Under the pieces are notes generated by a model. It was not told where the DNA came from and ran no database searches. It saw only the letters and a program-made list of their open reading frames with translations. A program made the translations under genes and the position numbers. A DNA stretch of 64,000 nucleotides from Stenotrophomonas humi. GTDB taxonomy: Bacteria; Pseudomonadota; Gammaproteobacteria; Xanthomonadales; Xanthomonadaceae. Positions 36,095 through 44,365 of the stretch are shown here, piece after piece (within the stretch, counting starts at the first letter, position 1; every line of letters begins with the position of its first letter). The stretch is taken from assembly GCF_001431415.1 (NCBI RefSeq), contig NZ_LDJI01000031.1, positions 24,403 through 88,402 of the forward strand. Direction: 5' to 3'.

Positions 36095-36520
36095 ATGAGC
36101 AAGCTGAACAAGTCCATCGTCGCGGAGTTTGAATCCGCCCAGGTCACCCGCGAACTGCCGAAGTTCAGCCAGGGCGACATCGTCGTGGTGAATGTGAAGG
36201 TGAAGGAAGGCAGCCGCGAGCGTCTGCAGGCATATGAAGGCGTCGTGATCGGCACCAAGAATGCCGGCCTGAACTCCGCTTTCACCGTGCGCAAGATCTC
36301 GCACGGCTACGGCGTCGAGCGCGTTTTCCAGACCCACAGCGCCGTGATCGACTCGGTTGAAGTGAAGCGCCGCGGTAAGGTTCGCGCCGGTAAGCTGTAC
36401 TACCTGCGTGGCCTGGAAGGCAAGGCTGCTCGCATCAAGGAAGATCTGGCCGCTGCTCAGCAGGCCAAGGCTGCTCGTCTGGCCGCCAAGGCCGCAGCAA
36501 ACGCTGCTGCTGCCGAGTAA
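36095..36520 (+). CDS. rplS: 50S ribosomal protein L19
   Basis: Large-subunit protein of 141 residues at the intersubunit bridge. Core: GDIVVVNVKVKEGSRERLQA, EGVVIGTKNAG, SHGYGVERVFQTHS, and KLYYLRGLEGKAARIKEDL. A C-terminal Ala/Lys-rich tail of about 25 residues (AQQAKAARLAAKAAANAA) extends beyond E. coli L19 and is common in this group. The 136-bp gap after trmD may hold an internal promoter (TAGAAT at 35961-35966), which is weakly supported. Confidence 0.96.
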   Translation: MSKLNKSIVAEFESAQVTRELPKFSQGDIVVVNVKVKEGSRERLQAYEGVVIGTKNAGLNSAFTVRKISHGYGVERVFQTHSAVIDSVEVKRRGKVRAGKLYYLRGLEGKAARIKEDLAAAQQAKAARLAAKAAANAAAAE

Positions 36521-36553
36521 GCCCGCCGACAGGCTTCTTGCCTGTCTGCAAAG

Positions 36554-36582
36554 AACGGCCGCCTCCGGGCGGCCGTTTTGCG
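36554..36582 (+). terminator. Rho-independent terminator of the rpsP operon
   Basis: ACGGCCGCC, loop TCC, GGGCGGCCGTTTT. Perfect stem followed by TTTTGCGTTT, 34 bp after the rplS stop. Confidence 0.9.
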
Positions 36583-37090
36583 TTTGGGGGTTGGAGGGCG
36601 AGGGCTGCAGTGTTTTGGGCCGCTTCCCCATCGCTTCCTTGGGGCCGCCCGCCGGCCAGGCACAGCGTGCGCGGTGTTCAGTAATGTACGGGGCCCTGAC
36701 TTGTAAGTCGCATGCCCGTTACCCCGTAGGCAGGGGACGGGCTGGATTCGGCTTCTCTGCGCGCATGAATGATCTGGGGTTCGCGCAGGATGCTTCCCGC
36801 GATCAGTTTGGCCGCCTTTGGGCGGCTGTTTGCGTTTGGAGCATGGTGATTCTGGGAGTTTGAAAGACCAGAGCTGCGGTGCTTTGCACCTTCCCCTCAT
36901 CCGTCCCTTCGGGGCACCTTCTCCCGCTTGCGGGAGAAGGGGGTGTCGGGCATTTCTGTGCACTGACGTCGCCCGGCCCGGGGCTCTGCGCCGGAATCGC
37001 GCCGCAAGCAGCCAACTGCTCTTGCATCCCTTCTCCCGCGCGCGGGGGAAGGTGCCCCAGAGGGGCGGATGAGGGCGTGCTTCTAACCGC
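36583..37090. other. Gene-free region with duplicated and repetitive sequence
   Basis: About 500 bases between rplS and the sugar permease gene. I see no credible gene. It holds a degenerate second copy of the rplS terminator region (from about 36803; GGCCGCCTTTGGGCGGC, then GTTTGCGTTTGGAG), and an inverted pair of REP-like units (36894-36942 and 37028-37075). The middle part (36640-36800) has no recognisable feature. Confidence 0.6.
36894..37075. repeat. BIME-like inverted pair of about 48-bp REP units
   Basis: The left unit (36894-36942; contains CACCTTCTCCCGCTTGCGGG) and the right unit (37028-37075; contains CTCCCGCGCGCGGGGGAAGG) are reverse complements apart from a few changes, both ending in a CCCTCATCC/GGATGAGGG flank. 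They are separated by about 85 bp and lie between the rplS terminator and the 3' end of the permease gene, so they mark a gene boundary. Confidence 0.7.
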
Positions 37091-38890
37091 TCAGCGGAAA
37101 TGCGCTTCGATCTGTTCCAGCGTCTTGCCCTTGGTCTCCGGCATCCAGAACGCTGCGACCAGGAAGAACACGAAAGTACAGCCGGCCCAGAACAGGAACA
37201 TGCTGGCGTAGCCGTAATGGCCGACGGTGGGCAGGAACACGGCGGCGATCGTGGTGGAGACGAACTGGTTGATCAACAGCGCAATGCTCATGCCATTGGA
37301 GCGGATGCGGTTGGGCATCAGTTCGGACAGGGCCAGCCACACGCAGACACCGGGGCCGACGGCGAAGAACGCGACGAACACCAGGATGCACGCAGCGACT
37401 GCCCAGCCATGTGCGGGCGTCGGCACCGGGCCGATCCAGGCCTGTTCGATTTTCAGTGGCGCATCCGCCGCCACGGCCGGATCCGGGAAGGGATTCAGGT
37501 GCAGGCGGCGGAAGAAGCTGCCGATGACACTGTCAGCTCGCACGGTGGCGTCGCGCTGGAGGTTCAACTGATGATCACTGGCGTTGTCGCTGCGCAGCGA
37601 ACGCACGTCGCTGAAGCCACCATAGGAATAGGAAAGCGTCAGCTGCAGCGGCTGTTGGCCGTGCATGCGCGCACCGGCCAGTCGCTGCCATTGGGCGGCG
37701 TCCAGATCCAGCTGCAGGCGATCATCAAGCACGGCATGCTGCAGCAGTGGCTGCACGTCCGCGCGGCCTTGTTCGGCCTTGAAGAACAACATTGCCGGGG
37801 CGAGCAGGGCCAGACAGATGCCGCCGCTGCCGAGCATCAACAGGAACTTGCGACCCTTGCGGTCCACCAGCAGCAACGCGGCGACGGTCATCAATGCATT
37901 GAGCAGCTTGATGGCGACGTCGGCGCTGTTGGCGGCGGAGCCTGGCAGGCCGGCCTGGTTGAGGATGTTGACCGCGTAAGCCAGGATCGAGTTGATGCCG
38001 GTGGCCTGGGTGCAGGCCAGGATCACGCAGGCCAGCAGGAACGGCACCATGTAGCGGCGGCTGAACAAACGGTCACGCTTGCCATCGGCCTGCGCGGCGA
38101 CTGGTGCCTGGATCTGCTGCAACGTGCTTTCCACCTGCGTTGCCGGCAGCGTGCGCTGCAGACTCTGTCGGGCGGCATCGATGCGGCCGCGCTGCACCAG
38201 CCAGCGCGGTGATTCGGACAACCACAGCACGCCCACGCAGAACATCACACCCGGCAGCAGGCAGCTCCAGAAGATGGTGCGCCATGCATGGTCCTTGACC
38301 GCGAACAGTTCCTGCGCCTGTTGCACCAATGGCATGTTGCGCACGGTGTCGGCGGCGGCATCCACTGCATGCGCGTGGTACAGGCCGATCAGTGCGGCCA
38401 GCACCAGGCCGATGGTCAACAGCAGCTGGAACATCGCAGCGCCACGGCCGCGACGTTCGGGTGCAAGCACTTCGGCCAGATACAGTGGCACCACGACGCC
38501 GATCAGTCCGCCGCTGATGCCCTGCAGCAGGCGCCCGAGCAGCAGCGGTGTGTAGCCCGAAGCCAGCGCCATGACCGGGATGCTGGCGGTAAACAGCACG
38601 CCAGCCAGCAGCATCGCGCCGCGCCGGCCGATGAGGTCGGCGATCAGGCCCGCGAACAGCGACGACAACACGCTGCCCAGCAGCACCGCCGCGACCACGA
38701 AGCCAAGTTGCTGGCTGCTCAACTGCCAGGCATGGCTGGCGGTGGCTTCGAGGTAGGGCAGGGCGCCGGCGATGATGCCGATGTCGATGCCGTACAGCAG
38801 GCCACCGAGGCCGGCGATGAAAAGCAGGTAGCGGACCGGCCAGCGGGGAGCGGCATCGGCGGCAGGCGTGGCGAAGGCAGAGTCGGTCAT
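37091..38890 (-). CDS. MFS sugar permease with large periplasmic insert (predicted GalNAc transporter)
   Basis: Sugar-porter-type MFS transporter of 599 residues, predicted to carry GalNAc (or GalNAc oligomers) across the inner membrane. It has the N-terminal GIDIGIIAGALPYLEAT, RRG (LIGRRGAMLL), the ER motif region APERRGRGAAMFQLL, DRKGRKFLLML and the C-terminal PETKGKTLEQIE, all family hallmarks. Unusually, about 120 residues (about 371-495) are inserted between helices 9 and 10, on the periplasmic side by topology. The insert is rich in hydrophilic and strand-like segments (LQLTLSYSYGGFSDVRS). Typical family length is 450-500. It is the last gene of the leftward aga-like operon, 63 bp after the deacetylase gene. 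Confidence 0.88.
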   Translation of the reverse strand: MTDSAFATPAADAAPRWPVRYLLFIAGLGGLLYGIDIGIIAGALPYLEATASHAWQLSSQQLGFVVAAVLLGSVLSSLFAGLIADLIGRRGAMLLAGVLFTASIPVMALASGYTPLLLGRLLQGISGGLIGVVVPLYLAEVLAPERRGRGAAMFQLLLTIGLVLAALIGLYHAHAVDAAADTVRNMPLVQQAQELFAVKDHAWRTIFWSCLLPGVMFCVGVLWLSESPRWLVQRGRIDAARQSLQRTLPATQVESTLQQIQAPVAAQADGKRDRLFSRRYMVPFLLACVILACTQATGINSILAYAVNILNQAGLPGSAANSADVAIKLLNALMTVAALLLVDRKGRKFLLMLGSGGICLALLAPAMLFFKAEQGRADVQPLLQHAVLDDRLQLDLDAAQWQRLAGARMHGQQPLQLTLSYSYGGFSDVRSLRSDNASDHQLNLQRDATVRADSVIGSFFRRLHLNPFPDPAVAADAPLKIEQAWIGPVPTPAHGWAVAACILVFVAFFAVGPGVCVWLALSELMPNRIRSNGMSIALLINQFVSTTIAAVFLPTVGHYGYASMFLFWAGCTFVFFLVAAFWMPETKGKTLEQIEAHFR

Positions 38891-38953
38891 CGGCTCGTTC
38901 CAGAATGAAGCGCGGGTGCAGCAGGAAGGCGCGTGGGTGAAGCGCGTGCGGGA

Positions 38954-40078
38954 TCAGCGATGCGGTGCGTGCAGATCGACCGGATGGCCGTTGATCCACA
39001 CCTGTTGCAGCTGCAGGTCGGGACTCAGCACCACCAGGTCCGCGCGCAGCCCCGGGGCGATGCGGCCACGGTCTTCCAGCCCGAGGTAATCGGCGGGGAA
39101 GGTGGAAACACGATGCGATGCGTCAGCCAGTTCCAGTCCGACGTCGACCAGATTGCGCAGCGCCTGATCCATGGTCAGCGCGCTGCCGGCCAGCGAGCCG
39201 CTGGACAGGCGCACGCAGCCCAGGCATTTGTGCACACGTTGTTCGCCCAGCGCGTATTCGCCGTCGGGCATACCGGTGGCGGCGGTGGCATCGGTGACGG
39301 CGTACAGACGCGGAATGGCGCGTACCGCCATGCGGATCACGCCGGGATGCACGTGCTGCAGGTCGGGAATCAGTTCTGCGTACTGCGCATGCGCCAACGC
39401 GGCGGCGGCGATGCCGGGAGTACGGTGATCGACCCCGGTCATGCCGTTGAACAGGTGGGTAAAGCCGCTGGCACCCGCCTGCAGCGCGGCCACGCCATCT
39501 TCGTAGGTACCGGCGCTGTGACCGACCTGCACGCGGATGCCCATCGCTGCCAGTGCCGGAATCAGCGCGGCATGCTGGCCGATTTCCGGGGCGATGGTCA
39601 GCACCTTGATCGGTGCCAGGGCATGCAGGTGCTGCACCGATTCCAACGTCGCTTCCAGTGTGCGTGGTGGTTGTGCGCCAAGCCGTTGCGGGCTGATGAA
39701 GGGGCCTTCCAGGTGCACGCCGATGATCTGCGCGGCGTCCGCATCCGGTGTGGTGATCACCTGGGCCAGGCCGCGCAGTGCGTTTTCGATTTCCTCGAAC
39801 GCGGCGGTCATGGTGGTGCCAAGCAGCGTGGTGGTGCCGTGGCGGGCGTGGGTGCGGGCGATGGTGCGGGCGACCTCGCCCCCCTGCATCAGATCAACGC
39901 CGGCACCGCCGTGCACATGCAGGTCGATGAAGCCGGGCAGGATCACCGGCAGCTGGGTGGCATCGCCGGCGTGGTCTTCGACGTCCAGTGATTGGATGTG
40001 CTGGTCGAAGTGAACATGGCCGCGACGCCACCCCAGCGGAGTGAGGATGCGGCCGTGCAGGGAGCGGGTGTCGGTCAT
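38954..40078 (-). CDS. agaA: NagA-family N-acetylhexosamine-6-phosphate deacetylase (AgaA-like)
   Basis: Removes acetate from an N-acetylhexosamine-6-phosphate, by context GalNAc-6-P. The 374-residue amidohydrolase has the metal site LPGFIDLHVHGGAGVDLMQG, the Glu-containing VHLEGPFISPQRLGA, the HSAGTYEDG and THLFNGMTG motifs with metal and substrate His, and VTDATAATGMPDG with the catalytic Asp. NagA and AgaA cannot be separated by motif alone; AgaA is chosen because every neighbour belongs to the GalNAc pathway. Its start overlaps agaR by 4 bp (ATGA). Confidence 0.85.
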   Translation of the reverse strand: MTDTRSLHGRILTPLGWRRGHVHFDQHIQSLDVEDHAGDATQLPVILPGFIDLHVHGGAGVDLMQGGEVARTIARTHARHGTTTLLGTTMTAAFEEIENALRGLAQVITTPDADAAQIIGVHLEGPFISPQRLGAQPPRTLEATLESVQHLHALAPIKVLTIAPEIGQHAALIPALAAMGIRVQVGHSAGTYEDGVAALQAGASGFTHLFNGMTGVDHRTPGIAAAALAHAQYAELIPDLQHVHPGVIRMAVRAIPRLYAVTDATAATGMPDGEYALGEQRVHKCLGCVRLSSGSLAGSALTMDQALRNLVDVGLELADASHRVSTFPADYLGLEDRGRIAPGLRADLVVLSPDLQLQQVWINGHPVDLHAPHR

Positions 40079-40860
40079 GGCGGTGGCGGCTCGGCGATGA
40101 TCACCTCGATCCCCTGCTGCTGCAGGCCCTCGCGGGTGGCAGCATCGATGCCGGGGTCGGTGATGATGGCGTGGATCTGGTCCAGGCGGGCGATGCGGTG
40201 CAGGCTGACCCGGCCGAACTTGGAGGCGTCGGTCAGCACCACGATGCGCCGTGCGCGCTCGACCATGCGGTGGTTGAGACGGGCTTCGCCTTCGTCGTGG
40301 GTGGTGAGGCCGAACTGCAGGTCCAGCCCATCCACGCCGAGGAACAGGGTGTCGAAACTGTAGGAGGTGAGGCTGGCTTCGGCCTGGCTGCCCTGCAGCG
40401 ACAGCGACTGCTTGCGCAGCAGGCCGCCGGTCAGCAGCACGTTGACGCCGGGAGCATTGGCCAGCTCCCAGGCGATGTTGAGGCCGTTGGTCATCACCGT
40501 GACATCGCGGTGCCCGTGCAGATGGCGGGCCAGGGTCATGGTGGTGGAGCCGGAGTCGATGATGATGTTTTCGCCGGCATGCACCTGCAGCGCGGCGCGC
40601 ATGCCGATGGATTCCTTCAGCGACAGGTTCAGCGCGTCCTTTTCATGGATGTCCTGCTCCAGCGGTGGCATCCGTACCAGGGTCGCACCGCCGTGGGTGC
40701 GGGTGGCAAGGCCCTGGATTTCGATCTGGCCCAGATCGGTACGGATGGTCACTGCCGACACGCCAAACCGTTCGACCAGCTCGGCGACCTGCACCGTGCC
40801 CTGTTCGATCAGGAGCTGCAGGATCTGCTGGCGGCGGGAGCGTGTATTGCGCATGGCCAT
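40075..40860 (-). CDS. agaR: DeoR-family repressor (AgaR-like)
   Basis: A 261-residue DeoR-type regulator. The N-terminal HTH (about residues 8-60) has RRQQILQLLIEQGTVQVAEL and FGVSAVTIRTDLGQIEIQG. The C-terminal sugar-phosphate sensor domain has the DeoRC signature IIIDSGSTTMTLARHL and VMTNGLNIAWELAN, and DTLFLGVDGLDLQFGLTTHD. The AgaR assignment rests on the location within the GalNAc operon and on many CTTTCG/TTTCRTTTYRTTTY-like sites nearby. The effector would be a pathway sugar phosphate. It is preceded by a possible AgaR site inside the 3' end of agaZ. Confidence 0.85.
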   Translation of the reverse strand: MAMRNTRSRRQQILQLLIEQGTVQVAELVERFGVSAVTIRTDLGQIEIQGLATRTHGGATLVRMPPLEQDIHEKDALNLSLKESIGMRAALQVHAGENIIIDSGSTTMTLARHLHGHRDVTVMTNGLNIAWELANAPGVNVLLTGGLLRKQSLSLQGSQAEASLTSYSFDTLFLGVDGLDLQFGLTTHDEGEARLNHRMVERARRIVVLTDASKFGRVSLHRIARLDQIHAIITDPGIDAATREGLQQQGIEVIIAEPPPP

Positions 40861-40893
40861 CTCTTCTCTCTCTCTGTGGAATGAAAGAGGAGA

Positions 40894-42228
40894 TTAACCG
40901 TTCGCAAGAACGGAAGCTTGTGAGCTTTCGTTTTGTTTGCGAGCGCCTGCGAGGTTGGCGCTGCAGGCCCGCGCGTACTCGCCCAGACACAGGCCGATAT
41001 GGTGCTGTACCAGCGCCGCCGGCGTATTGACCAGTTGGCCGGCGCGCACCGCGCGGAACTGCTCGGGCAGGTACTGGCTGAGCAGTACCAGCGGCGGTGC
41101 GTGCTGTTCGAGATTGGCGAACAAAGTCTGCACGGCCTGCAGCAGTGCCGGCTCGCCCCAGTAGTAACGGCAGCGGTCGCTGAAGGCGTAGGAACGCAGC
41201 AGGCGCAGCGTGGCGTCGTCGCCGTGATAGTGCGCCTGCCAGTACTTCGGCTGCGCGGTCATCACTTGCTCAAGCACCTGCGGCAGCTGCGAGCACTGCG
41301 CTGCCGGCAACAGTTCCGCTTCGATCGCGGCCAGTGCGAACAGTGCTTCGCGGTAGGCGAAGGTCGCTGCCGGGCCGACCTTGAGAATGGCGAAGTGATC
41401 GCGCACCAACGCGTGCAGGCCGGATTCGCGCTGGTAGTCGGTGGAGTGCGCTTCAAACACGATGCGCGGTTGCTGCTCCAGGAAGTCGGCCAGCGTGGAT
41501 GCCGCTGCTGCGTCGTAGTCGTGCACGCTGCTGTGGTCGAAGTCCACGCCGGGCTGCACCACCATGGCGATCACGCGCTGCCATGCATCGCGCAGGTCCG
41601 GGGTATCGAACGCCTGCTGATGGATGGCCAGCGTCTGCGCGGCGGCAGCCGGCGTGGTGACGGCCAGGCCGCCTTCGAGCGATGCCTCGCCACCGGGAAT
41701 CGGCACTTCGGTGCCGATCACATACAGCGGCAGCGGGAGGTTGTGGGCGGCGGCGGTGCGCTCGGCGATGACAGCCAATTCCGCCGAGCGTGCGGCGACG
41801 ATGGCGTCGGGCAACGGCGTCGGGTCGTCGGCGCAGGACATGCTGCAGTCCAGATGGATCTTGTTGAAGCCGGCAGCGACATAGGCTTCGATCAGCACGC
41901 GTGCATTGGCCATCGCCTCGGCGGCGGGCTGCTTCTGCCAGGCATTGGGGCCGAGATGGTCGCCGCCCAGGATCAGCCGTTCGTGCGGGAAGCCTTCTTC
42001 GTCGGCCAGCGTCTGCACATAGTCGCGGTACTGCGGCGGCGTCATGCCGGTGTAGCCGCCGAACTGATCCACCTGGTTGGACGTGGCCTCGATCAGCAGC
42101 ACCGTGCCGTAGCGCGCGGCGACCTGCATGGCGGCGCGCAGCACCTGCTCGTTGCTGCAGCAGACGCTGTACAGGCCGACATTCTGGCCGAGGCGATGGG
42201 CGGTGAGCAGGGATTGCAGCGAGGACAT
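40894..42228 (-). CDS. agaZ: AgaZ/GatZ/KbaZ-like tagatose-phosphate pathway protein
   Basis: A 444-residue protein of the GatZ/KbaZ family. Features: IEATSNQVDQFGGYTGMTPP, LILGGDHLGPNAWQKQPA, FNKIHLDCSMSCADDP, YVIGTEVPIPGGEA, and VFEAHSTDYQRESGLHALVRDHFAILKVGPAATFAYREALF. GatZ and KbaZ support tagatose-1,6-bisphosphate aldolase; AgaZ members have been proposed as tagatose-6-phosphate kinases in non-PTS GalNAc pathways. Either fits here. No class II aldolase partner is encoded nearby, which favours the kinase role. The ATG at 42228 with GGGAG upstream is 16 bp downstream of the kinase gene. The 3' end contains an AgaR-like sequence (40925-40940). Confidence 0.85.
   Translation of the reverse strand: MSSLQSLLTAHRLGQNVGLYSVCCSNEQVLRAAMQVAARYGTVLLIEATSNQVDQFGGYTGMTPPQYRDYVQTLADEEGFPHERLILGGDHLGPNAWQKQPAAEAMANARVLIEAYVAAGFNKIHLDCSMSCADDPTPLPDAIVAARSAELAVIAERTAAAHNLPLPLYVIGTEVPIPGGEASLEGGLAVTTPAAAAQTLAIHQQAFDTPDLRDAWQRVIAMVVQPGVDFDHSSVHDYDAAAASTLADFLEQQPRIVFEAHSTDYQRESGLHALVRDHFAILKVGPAATFAYREALFALAAIEAELLPAAQCSQLPQVLEQVMTAQPKYWQAHYHGDDATLRLLRSYAFSDRCRYYWGEPALLQAVQTLFANLEQHAPPLVLLSQYLPEQFRAVRAGQLVNTPAALVQHHIGLCLGEYARACSANLAGARKQNESSQASVLANG
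40925..40940. promoter_or_regulatory. AgaR-like site inside the 3' end of agaZ
   Basis: CTTTCGTTTTGTTTGC on the plus strand. Against the core of the E. coli AgaR consensus (TTTCRTTTYRTTTY) it matches 13 of 14. It is within the coding end of agaZ, 65 bp upstream of the agaR start, and could give an autoregulated internal promoter. Confidence 0.5.
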
Positions 42229-42244
42229 GACGAACTCCCGGAAG

Positions 42245-43183
42245 TCAGGAAAAAGCGGGTTGGCAGGCAAGCAGGGCGGCACCGCGTGCGCCACCGGCAT
42301 CACCGAAACGCGGCGGCACGATGGGCGGTACTTCCACGCCTGCAAATAGATGGGTGGCAATGGCAGCCGGCAACTGCTGGTACAGCGGTGCGTACTGCGA
42401 CAGACCGCCGCCGAGCACGATCACATGCGGGTCCAGTGCCAGGATCAATGCGGCGAAGCTGTGGCCGAGCAGATCGCGGTGGATGTCCAGGGCTTGTCGT
42501 GCGCGCGCATCACCGGCCTCGGCCAGGGCGATGACATCGCTGGCATTGTTGGCGTGACCGCCGAGGTGGCGTTCGATCATCGACACACCGCTGCCGGAGA
42601 CATAGCGCTCCACGCAACCACGCAGGCCACAGCCGCAGTCGAGCAACGGCAGGCCATGGCGTTGCAGCAGATTGGCCGGCACGCTCCAGTGGCCCCATTC
42701 ACCGGCCAGGCCGTTGAAGCCGCTGATCAGCCGGCCCTGTACGCAGTAGCCGCCGCCCGCGCCGGTGCCGAGGATGGCGCCGAACATGCTGGCATAGCCA
42801 TCGGCCGCACCGCCGTGTGCTTCGGACAAGGCAAAGCACTGCAGGTCGTTGCCGAAGCGCAGGGGGCGTTGCAGGCGTGCCTGTAGATCCTGCGCCACGC
42901 ACTGGCCGGTGAGCGCCGGAACGTTGGCGCTGAGCTGGCGCCCACTGCGGCGGTCGCGCACGCCGGGCAGGGCGATGCCGATGGATGCGGCAGCGTTGCC
43001 GCGTTCGGCATCGGCGCTTGCAACCAGTTCCTCCACCGCCTGCAGGAATGCGGTGTAGTCACCCTGCGGCGTGGCGATGCGCTTGCGCCACGTCACCTGC
43101 AATGCGGCATCGCAGGCCACCAGTTCAATCTTGGTGCCGCCGATGTCGATGCCGTAACAGGCGTGTGGCGTGGGCTCAGTCAT
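42245..43183 (-). CDS. agaK: ROK-family sugar kinase (AgaK-like GalNAc kinase)
   Basis: A 312-residue ROK kinase that would phosphorylate imported GalNAc at C6 with ATP. Phosphate-1 motif YGIDIGGTKIELVACD; catalytic and substrate region FGNDLQCFALSEA, with Asn-Asp of the catalytic dyad; GAILGTGAGGGYCVQG; ROK signature GHWSVPANLLQRHGLPLLDCGCGLRGCVERYVSG with the zinc-binding Cys/His set (CGCGLRGC). The specificity (GlcNAc, GalNAc, glucose) cannot be read from sequence; context favours GalNAc. It overlaps agaS by 8 bp and precedes agaZ by 16 bp. Confidence 0.87.
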   Translation of the reverse strand: MTEPTPHACYGIDIGGTKIELVACDAALQVTWRKRIATPQGDYTAFLQAVEELVASADAERGNAAASIGIALPGVRDRRSGRQLSANVPALTGQCVAQDLQARLQRPLRFGNDLQCFALSEAHGGAADGYASMFGAILGTGAGGGYCVQGRLISGFNGLAGEWGHWSVPANLLQRHGLPLLDCGCGLRGCVERYVSGSGVSMIERHLGGHANNASDVIALAEAGDARARQALDIHRDLLGHSFAALILALDPHVIVLGGGLSQYAPLYQQLPAAIATHLFAGVEVPPIVPPRFGDAGGARGAALLACQPAFS

Positions 43184-44327
43184 GGTGGATGGTCACGCCT
43201 TTGACGACACGGTTGACGGTGCCGTCGGGGAACGGGTTGTCCGGGGTCAGGCCCATCGAGGCCGAGCGCTGCAGCGCATACAACTGCGCGAACGTCAGCC
43301 ACACCGGCGCCAGCCAGCTGTCTTCGATGGCCGGTACCGGCAGGGTGTAGTCGTCGGCGCCGATGTCCGACTGCGGGCCGATCGACAGCACCTTGCCTGC
43401 CACGCCATCGCTGCGCAGTTCTTCGAGCAGGTCCTGTTCGTAACGGCGCGCCAGCGGCTGCACGCTGCGGAATACGATGACCAGGGTCTGGCTGTTGAGC
43501 GTGGACTTGGGCCCATGGCGGAAACCCAGCGGGGTGTTGGCGATGGCCAGCACGCGCCCGGCGGTGAGCTCCAGCACCTTCAACGCGGCTTCGCGTGCCA
43601 GCGCTTCATGCGGGCCGCTGCCCAGATAGATCACGCGGCTGAAAGGTTCGCGCGCCAGTGCCGCCACGGCAGCATCCCACTGGCCGATGCCGGTGCGTGC
43701 CAGCGCTGCAACCTGCTGCAGACGTGCAAGGCGTTCGTCCCACGGCGCGCGGTCGAACACCGCAAGTGCGGACAGCAGCATGCAGGTGAGGCTGCTGGTC
43801 ATGGCGAAGGCACGGTCACAGCTGGCCGGTGGCATCAGCAGCGTGCAGGTGTCATCGCGACCCGCGCCACGGCGTGCAAGCTCACCGTCGGCATTGCAGG
43901 TGATGTCGAGGAAGCGGGCGTCGTCCACGTCGGCGCGCACGCGCTCCACCGCTGCCACGCTTTCCGGGCTGGAACCGCTGCGGCCGAACGACACCAGCAG
44001 GGTCGGGCGGTCGCGCTGCAGGTACAGCGCCGGGTGCGTAAGCAGGCTGGTGGTGTGCACGACGCGCACCTCGGCCGGCCACTGCGCATTGATCGTGTCG
44101 GCCACCATCTCGGCGATGAAGCCGGAGCTGCCGGCGCCGGTGAACAACACGCGTTGCCGCGGATCATTCAGGCGTTCGCCCAGAAAAGCCTGCACGCGCG
44201 TGCAGTCGTCGGCGAGGTTGCTGGCCAGGGTTTCCCACAGCTGGGGTTGCTGGGCGATTTCGGTGGCGGTATCGGTGCCGCCCAGCTGCTGCCAGCTGGA
44301 CCGGTCGGAAAGCAGAGTGAGATCCAT
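43176..44327 (-). CDS. agaS: SIS-domain galactosamine-6-phosphate deaminase/isomerase (AgaS-like)
   Basis: A 383-residue double-SIS protein. Both SIS domains show: RVLFTGAGSSGFIAEMVADT and LLVSFGRSGSSPESVAAVER in the first, VIYLGSGPHEALAREAALKV and IANTPLGFRHGPKSTLNSQT in the second. This order and the NTPLGFRHGPKS motif are characteristic of AgaS, which converts GalN-6-P to tagatose-6-P and ammonia. The start ATG at 44327 has AGGAACC upstream. It is the first gene of the leftward operon and is divergent from the GH31 gene, with a 320-bp region rich in CTTTCG hexamers between them. Confidence 0.87.
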   Translation of the reverse strand: MDLTLLSDRSSWQQLGGTDTATEIAQQPQLWETLASNLADDCTRVQAFLGERLNDPRQRVLFTGAGSSGFIAEMVADTINAQWPAEVRVVHTTSLLTHPALYLQRDRPTLLVSFGRSGSSPESVAAVERVRADVDDARFLDITCNADGELARRGAGRDDTCTLLMPPASCDRAFAMTSSLTCMLLSALAVFDRAPWDERLARLQQVAALARTGIGQWDAAVAALAREPFSRVIYLGSGPHEALAREAALKVLELTAGRVLAIANTPLGFRHGPKSTLNSQTLVIVFRSVQPLARRYEQDLLEELRSDGVAGKVLSIGPQSDIGADDYTLPVPAIEDSWLAPVWLTFAQLYALQRSASMGLTPDNPFPDGTVNRVVKGVTIHHD

Positions 44328-44365
44328 TCTTGGTTCCTGTTGTGCCTGCGAACCATCTTCGTTTT

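Noticed and set aside
37100..38212. A plus-strand frame of 370 codons over the sugar permease gene
   Set aside because: Antisense of a well-defined MFS gene with all motifs on the minus strand.
38954..40860. A GlcNAc (nag) operon instead of a GalNAc (aga) one
   Set aside because: The deacetylase and kinase alone would fit both. The AgaS-type isomerase, the AgaZ/GatZ-like protein and two alpha-GalNAcase-type glycosidases favour GalNAc; a GlcNAc operon would carry a NagB-type deaminase.
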